The notes beneath the pieces were generated by a model. That model was given only the letters and a program-made list of their open reading frames with translations. It was not told the DNA's origin and did no database searches. Below, in pieces: positions 15,650 through 18,919 of a stretch of DNA of 18,919 bases (position 1 is the stretch's first letter; each line of letters begins with the position of its first letter). Source of the DNA: Bacteroidota bacterium. GTDB lineage: Bacteria; Bacteroidota; Bacteroidia; Chitinophagales; Saprospiraceae. The stretch covers positions 1 through 18,919 of the forward strand of contig JAGWYI010000018.1 in the NCBI GenBank assembly GCA_018969455.1, in the 5' to 3' direction. Position numbers and translations under genes: made by a program.

Positions 15650-16078
15650 ATGATTCAACTACCTAGAGTCCTTTCGCTTTTAATCCTGTTCTCCTTACCT
15701 GTTGCATTGCGTGCCCAAGCAGTAAAAACTTTTTCCAAATCGTTCAACACTGAGGATAAAGGGATTTTAAGGCTCGATTTACCGGGCGCGATCGACGTGA
15801 AAATTTGGGATAATCCCTGCATTCGCTTCGAAATTAATGTTTCGCTTCCCGCTGGAAATGCTTCTATGCTCAACGAACTTGCCAATGTGGGTCGGTACAA
15901 CCTGGCCTCCAAAGCTGCGCCACCAGAAGATGTTTTAATTATTACGGCGCCCAACCTTCAAAAACAAGTCCGAATTAAGGGAGAAACCATGCCGGAAACG
16001 GTATCCTACACCGTTTTTGTGCCAAAAAACATGGCTCTGGAACTCCCCAATGCCGTTAGTCTGGCAGAAAAAAAGTAA
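15650..16078 (+). CDS. Small secreted protein, paralog of the protein at 18478
   Basis: The 142-residue protein has a signal peptide (MIQLPRVLSLLILFSLPVALRA, cleaved before Q). The mature part is a beta-rich domain: LRLDLPGAIDVKIWDNPCIR, FEINVSL, then NVGRYNLAS and SYTVFVPKNM. The start of this domain (LDLPGxxxVKxW) recalls the GIN/DUF2807 type of putative surface-adhesin domain, but the repetitive helix of that family is too short to judge here. A similar layout occurs at 18478-18912. The gene is a self-contained unit with promoter, strong ribosome site and a perfect terminator just after it. It lies between phoD (divergent) and asnB. The function is unknown; a periplasmic or surface role is likely. 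Confidence 0.8.
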   Translation: MIQLPRVLSLLILFSLPVALRAQAVKTFSKSFNTEDKGILRLDLPGAIDVKIWDNPCIRFEINVSLPAGNASMLNELANVGRYNLASKAAPPEDVLIITAPNLQKQVRIKGETMPETVSYTVFVPKNMALELPNAVSLAEKK

Positions 16079-16094
16079 AAAGCCAAAAGCCTTT

Positions 16095-16150
16095 CTGAAA
16101 AGCCGACAGCGCGGGCCGAAAACCCGAATTGTCGGCTTTTCAGTTTATTT
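16095..16150 (+). terminator. Intrinsic terminator after the small secreted-protein gene
   Basis: A perfect 14-bp stem, ctgaaaagccgaca (16095-16108) with tgtcggcttttcag (16130-16143), has an inner cggg/cccg stem and is followed by tttattt. It lies 17 bp after the stop codon and isolates this gene from asnB. Confidence 0.88.
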
Positions 16151-16185
16151 AAACCATTTTTGCCTACAATTCGACGCAGTGCGCA

Positions 16186-16345
16186 CTGCTTTTTTGCCAA
16201 AAAATCAATTTTTTTATTTGATATAAAAATTTAACTTTTTAAATATTTTAAAAATATTATTTTAAATATCTTACAAATGTTTCCTTCCAAATTCGTTTAG
16301 GTAAATATCTGCTCACTTTTATAAAACATGAAAAAAAAACACATG
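16186..16345. other. Extremely AT-rich spacer
   Basis: Between 16201 and 16260 only 3 of 60 bases are G or C. The stretch contains near-palindromic A/T blocks (taaatattttaaaaatatta, then ttttaaatat). This may be bent DNA or a binding place for nucleoid proteins, or an upstream promoter element. No gene is seen in it. A short ATG frame (MKKKHMRFIR) starts at 16328 at its right end and stops after ten codons. Confidence 0.5.
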
Positions 16346-16376
16346 CGCTTTATCCGTTGAGGCAACCTACTTTTGA

Positions 16377-16672
16377 GTCGCTGTTTTGAAATACAATGTA
16401 CGCTTCATGCATTTTATGGGCCTACAGAACCGTGGTTTTTATGTAAATAACCCCTTGTTCTGTTCCCCCAAAAAAGGGTAGGAAGCGTTGCGTTCCAAAG
16501 GGTTCTCTGGAGCCCGACACGGTATTTGTACGAAAGGCTGTATCCTGGGGCTTATTGTAGCGGATTTGTCTTGAAAGCCATTTACAAAAGCGCGCAGCGC
16601 GATGTATACCAGGATTCGCCGGATTTTGTGGATAAATCAGGATGGATTTCGCTGACTTATAATGATTTATAA
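16377..16672 (+). pseudogene. Possible frameshifted gene remnant before asnB
   Basis: Two plus-strand pieces look protein-like and join at a homopolymer. The first contains NVRFMHFMGLQNRGFYVNNP and then LFCSPKKG before a TAG. The second, in the frame one base back, continues from the same cccccaaaaaaggg run (16465-16478) with GSVAFQRVLWSPTRYLYERL, and later DVYQDSPDFVDKSGWISLTY, to TAA at 16670. The second piece has no ATG. An indel in the run would restore a continuous frame. I recognise no family and the stretch is short, so non-coding DNA remains possible. The competing minus-strand frame here (16422-16688) looks less like protein. Confidence 0.3.
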
Positions 16673-16751
16673 AGATCGTTATGCACAAAATCTGGTGGCG
16701 TAGTGTATATCAAGCAGTTTTAAAGGTTTTTACCCGTAAAACAAGCAAAAC

Positions 16752-18419
16752 ATGTGTGGATTTGTAGGTATTTTTGGCCAAAAGGGCGATGTCAACCTGC
16801 GCGAGCAAGCGCTGAATATGTCGAAAAAATTGAGACATCGGGGCCCCGATTGGAGCGGAATTTATTCGGGCGATAAGGCCATTCTGGCCCACGAGCGCCT
16901 GGCCATTGTTGATCCTGCTTCTGGCGGCCAACCCTTGTACAGCCCCGATAAGCAGCAAGTACTGGCCGTTAATGGAGAAATATACAACCATCGCCAGCTC
17001 CGAAAAGGATTTGACGCAAATTATACCTTCCAAACGGAATCAGATTGTGAAGTGATTTTGCCGCTTTTCCGTAAAAAAGGCAAAAACTTCCTGGATGAAC
17101 TCAACGGGATATTTGCTTTTGCCCTGTATGATGCCGAACACGATGCTTTTCTGATCGGGCGCGATCACATGGGAATCATTCCCCTGTACATGGGATGGGA
17201 TCAATTTGGTAATTTTATGGTCGCCTCCGAATTGAAAGCCCTGGAAGGGGTGTGCAAACAAATCCGGGAATTCCCGCCGGGCCACTTTTTGTACAGCCCC
17301 GATGGCCTGGAACCGCAACGCTGGTATACCCGCGAATGGACTCATTTTGCCGCTGTTGAGCACAACTTGTCCGATCTTGGCGCGCTTCGAAACGCCCTCG
17401 AACACGCAGTGGAACGACAACTCATGTCGGATGTACCTTACGGGGTTTTGCTTTCAGGCGGGCTGGATTCATCCATCATTGCTGCCATTGCAAAAAAATA
17501 TGCACCCCGCCGCATCGAAACCGGCAGCATCAGCGAGGCCTGGTACCCTCAGTTGCACTCCTTTGCGGTTGGTTTGAAAAACTCGCCCGACCTCGCTGCT
17601 GCCCGGAAAATGGCCGACTTCCTGAAAACGGTACACCACGAAATCCATTTCACCATTCAGGAAGGCCTCGATGCCATTCGCGATGTAATTTACCACCTCG
17701 AAACCTACGATGTCACCACTGTTCGAGCGTCTACACCCATGTACCTCATGGCGCGGGTCATCAAATCCATGGGCATTAAAATGGTGCTTTCAGGAGAGGG
17801 TTCCGATGAATTGTTTGGTGGATATCTCTATTTCCACAAGGCCCCAAATGCACAGGCTTTTCACGAAGAAACGGTGCGTAAACTTGAAAAATTGCACTTG
17901 TACGATTGCCTGCGCGCCAATAAATCGCTTGCTGCCTGGGGCGTGGAAGGCCGGGTGCCTTTTCTCGATAAGGAATTTATGGATGTCGCCATGCGCATCA
18001 ACCCCGAAGACAAACGTCCCGGAAACGGCCGAATTGAAAAATGGATCCTGCGCAAAGCTTTCGAAGATATTTTGCACCCCGAAATTGCCTGGCGACAAAA
18101 AGAACAGTTCTCCGATGGAGTAGGGTATAGCTGGATCGATACGCTCAAGGCCATCACCGCGCAAGCCGTAAGCGACGAAGAACTCGCGCATGCCCAGTAC
18201 CGTTTCCCGGTTCATCCGCCCAGAAGCAAGGAGGAATATTTTTATCGGAGCATTTTCGCAAGTCATTTCCCAACGGATGCCGCTGCCGCCTGTGTGCCTT
18301 CGGCGCCCTCGGTGGCCTGCTCCTCACCCGAGGCGCTTGCATGGGATCAATCGTTCCAAAACCTCAACGACCCCTCAGGCCGCGCCGTAAAATCGGTGCA
18401 CCTGGATGCCAACGAATAA
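16752..18419 (+). CDS. asnB: Asparagine synthase (glutamine-hydrolysing)
   Basis: The 555-residue protein is the same size as E. coli AsnB. It makes asparagine from aspartate, ATP and glutamine in the cytoplasm. The N-terminal glutaminase domain starts MCGFVGIFG, with Cys2 as nucleophile after Met removal; HERLAIVDP (48-56), NGEIYNH (74-80) and the GRD at 137-139 are its glutamine-site motifs. The C-terminal synthetase domain has the PP-loop LLSGGLDSS (233-241), then SGEGSDELFGGY and GREVPFLDKE-like residues (EGRVPFLDKE). The C-terminus shows CVPSAPSVACSSPEAL and DPSGRAV, typical of the AsnB branch. All key residues appear present. The gene starts at ATG without a Shine-Dalgarno site, 79 bp after the remnant. 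A small secreted-protein gene follows 58 bp downstream on the same strand. Confidence 0.97.
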   Translation: MCGFVGIFGQKGDVNLREQALNMSKKLRHRGPDWSGIYSGDKAILAHERLAIVDPASGGQPLYSPDKQQVLAVNGEIYNHRQLRKGFDANYTFQTESDCEVILPLFRKKGKNFLDELNGIFAFALYDAEHDAFLIGRDHMGIIPLYMGWDQFGNFMVASELKALEGVCKQIREFPPGHFLYSPDGLEPQRWYTREWTHFAAVEHNLSDLGALRNALEHAVERQLMSDVPYGVLLSGGLDSSIIAAIAKKYAPRRIETGSISEAWYPQLHSFAVGLKNSPDLAAARKMADFLKTVHHEIHFTIQEGLDAIRDVIYHLETYDVTTVRASTPMYLMARVIKSMGIKMVLSGEGSDELFGGYLYFHKAPNAQAFHEETVRKLEKLHLYDCLRANKSLAAWGVEGRVPFLDKEFMDVAMRINPEDKRPGNGRIEKWILRKAFEDILHPEIAWRQKEQFSDGVGYSWIDTLKAITAQAVSDEELAHAQYRFPVHPPRSKEEYFYRSIFASHFPTDAAAACVPSAPSVACSSPEALAWDQSFQNLNDPSGRAVKSVHLDANE

Positions 18420-18477
18420 AAGCCCCCACTTGACTATCCCAAAACAAAACCCGAAATTTGCCCGAAATTGCCGTCTG

Positions 18478-18912
18478 ATGCACATTCGTTTTTTTGGGGC
18501 CCTGCTCGTTTGTTTCCTGTCTTCGCATACCATCCAAGCCCAGATGGAGCGCACCATGTACCAGGTTTTTGAGATAGATTCCATCAAGCAAGTTCAATTG
18601 GATCTCGCCGGAATATATGAACTGAAGGTGTGGGCCGGTAGCAGTATTCTGGTGGAAACCAATATCCAGATTTCGCATGCCTCTCCGGAAATATTGAATT
18701 TTTTGATCAAACAAGGCCGCTATGATGTGGTTGCTGATACGCTCTCGCCGGAAAATATGCGCCTGAAAACAAAAATCCGCGACAGAAAACCAATTAAAAC
18801 GCCCGATGGCGAATGCACAGAAATTGCTACCACCAAACTGTTTGTGCCCGATACTTTTATCTGGACCGACGACAAGAAAACCCTCCAGCGTAAACCGCAG
18901 GAAAAGCCATGA
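18478..18912 (+). CDS. Small secreted protein, paralog of the protein at 15650
   Basis: ATG at 18478 gives 144 residues starting with a signal peptide (MHIRFFGALLVCFLSSHTIQA, cleaved before Q). A longer frame from 18406 overlaps asnB and would add 24 residues before the signal. The mature part parallels the 15650 protein: VQLDLAGIYELKVWAGSSIL against LRLDLPGAIDVKIWDNPCIR, then an E-x-N strand, an alanine/leucine helix, GRY followed by a hydrophobic strand, and FVPDTF against FVPKNM. Identity is low but the order and spacing agree. It lacks the strong ribosome site of its paralog and probably rides on the asnB transcript. It ends in ATGA with the next gene. The function is unknown. Confidence 0.78.
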   Translation: MHIRFFGALLVCFLSSHTIQAQMERTMYQVFEIDSIKQVQLDLAGIYELKVWAGSSILVETNIQISHASPEILNFLIKQGRYDVVADTLSPENMRLKTKIRDRKPIKTPDGECTEIATTKLFVPDTFIWTDDKKTLQRKPQEKP

Positions 18913-18919
18913 ACTGCCG
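18909..18919 (+). CDS. Start of a further gene, cut by the window edge
   Basis: ATG at 18909 overlaps the TGA (18910-18912) of the preceding gene as ATGA, the usual sign of translational coupling. Only Met-Asn-Cys and part of the next codon are visible, so nothing can be said about the product. The start is inferred from the overlap alone. Confidence 0.35.

Noticed and set aside
16466..16478. Programmed -1 frameshift site
   Set aside because: The zero frame reads ccc aaa aaa ggg, so the A run is not in the phase of a classical A AAA AAG heptamer; an indel is simpler.
17790..18266. 158-residue minus-strand frame
   Set aside because: It is the antisense shadow of the asnB synthetase domain.

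Overview
The window looks like a chromosomal stretch of a Bacteroidota bacterium, most likely of the Saprospiria type. The reasons are the style of the signal peptides (short, ending in ...AQ), starts that mostly lack a Shine-Dalgarno site, one good TTG / TAnnTTTG promoter, and families common in that phylum: a DUF4143 ATPase, an OafA-like acyltransferase, a UbiA-like membrane protein and a secreted WD40/TPR giant. Taxonomy is inferred from these features only. No rRNA, tRNA, CRISPR, prophage or insertion sequence was seen.

Left part (1-3960). The window opens inside a DUF4143-type ATPase. A 52-bp element follows, which recurs 1.6 kb later directly in front of an ECF sigma factor start codon (50 of 52 bases identical). 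The left copy is joined to the tail of a lost gene that ends in a strong terminator. Between the copies lies a membrane acyltransferase on the minus strand. The sigma factor resembles the SigR group and is followed by a terminator hairpin and a small gene whose C-terminus recalls RsrA-type anti-sigma factors. A long hairpin closes the convergent end.

Middle (3960-8402). Three minus-strand envelope genes (secreted protein, UbiA-like membrane protein, lipoprotein) could form a loose operon, with a 17-bp-stem hairpin between the first two. Reading away from them are an HtrA-type serine protease without a signal peptide and an atypical NAD-dependent epimerase.

Right part (8399-18919). On the minus strand run a secreted PhoD-like phosphoesterase, gpsA and a secreted protein of about 1485 residues with a beta-propeller and TPR region; its stop codon overlaps that of the epimerase. 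On the plus strand asnB lies between two distantly paralogous small secreted proteins. The first has its own promoter, an unusually strong Shine-Dalgarno site and a terminator. The second ends in an ATGA overlap with a gene that leaves the window. The gap before asnB is AT-rich and holds what may be a frameshifted gene remnant.

Most of the window is ordinary housekeeping and envelope content. The best candidates for something undescribed are the duplicated sigma-factor leader with its 12-codon reading frame, the paralog pair around asnB, and the giant propeller/TPR protein.
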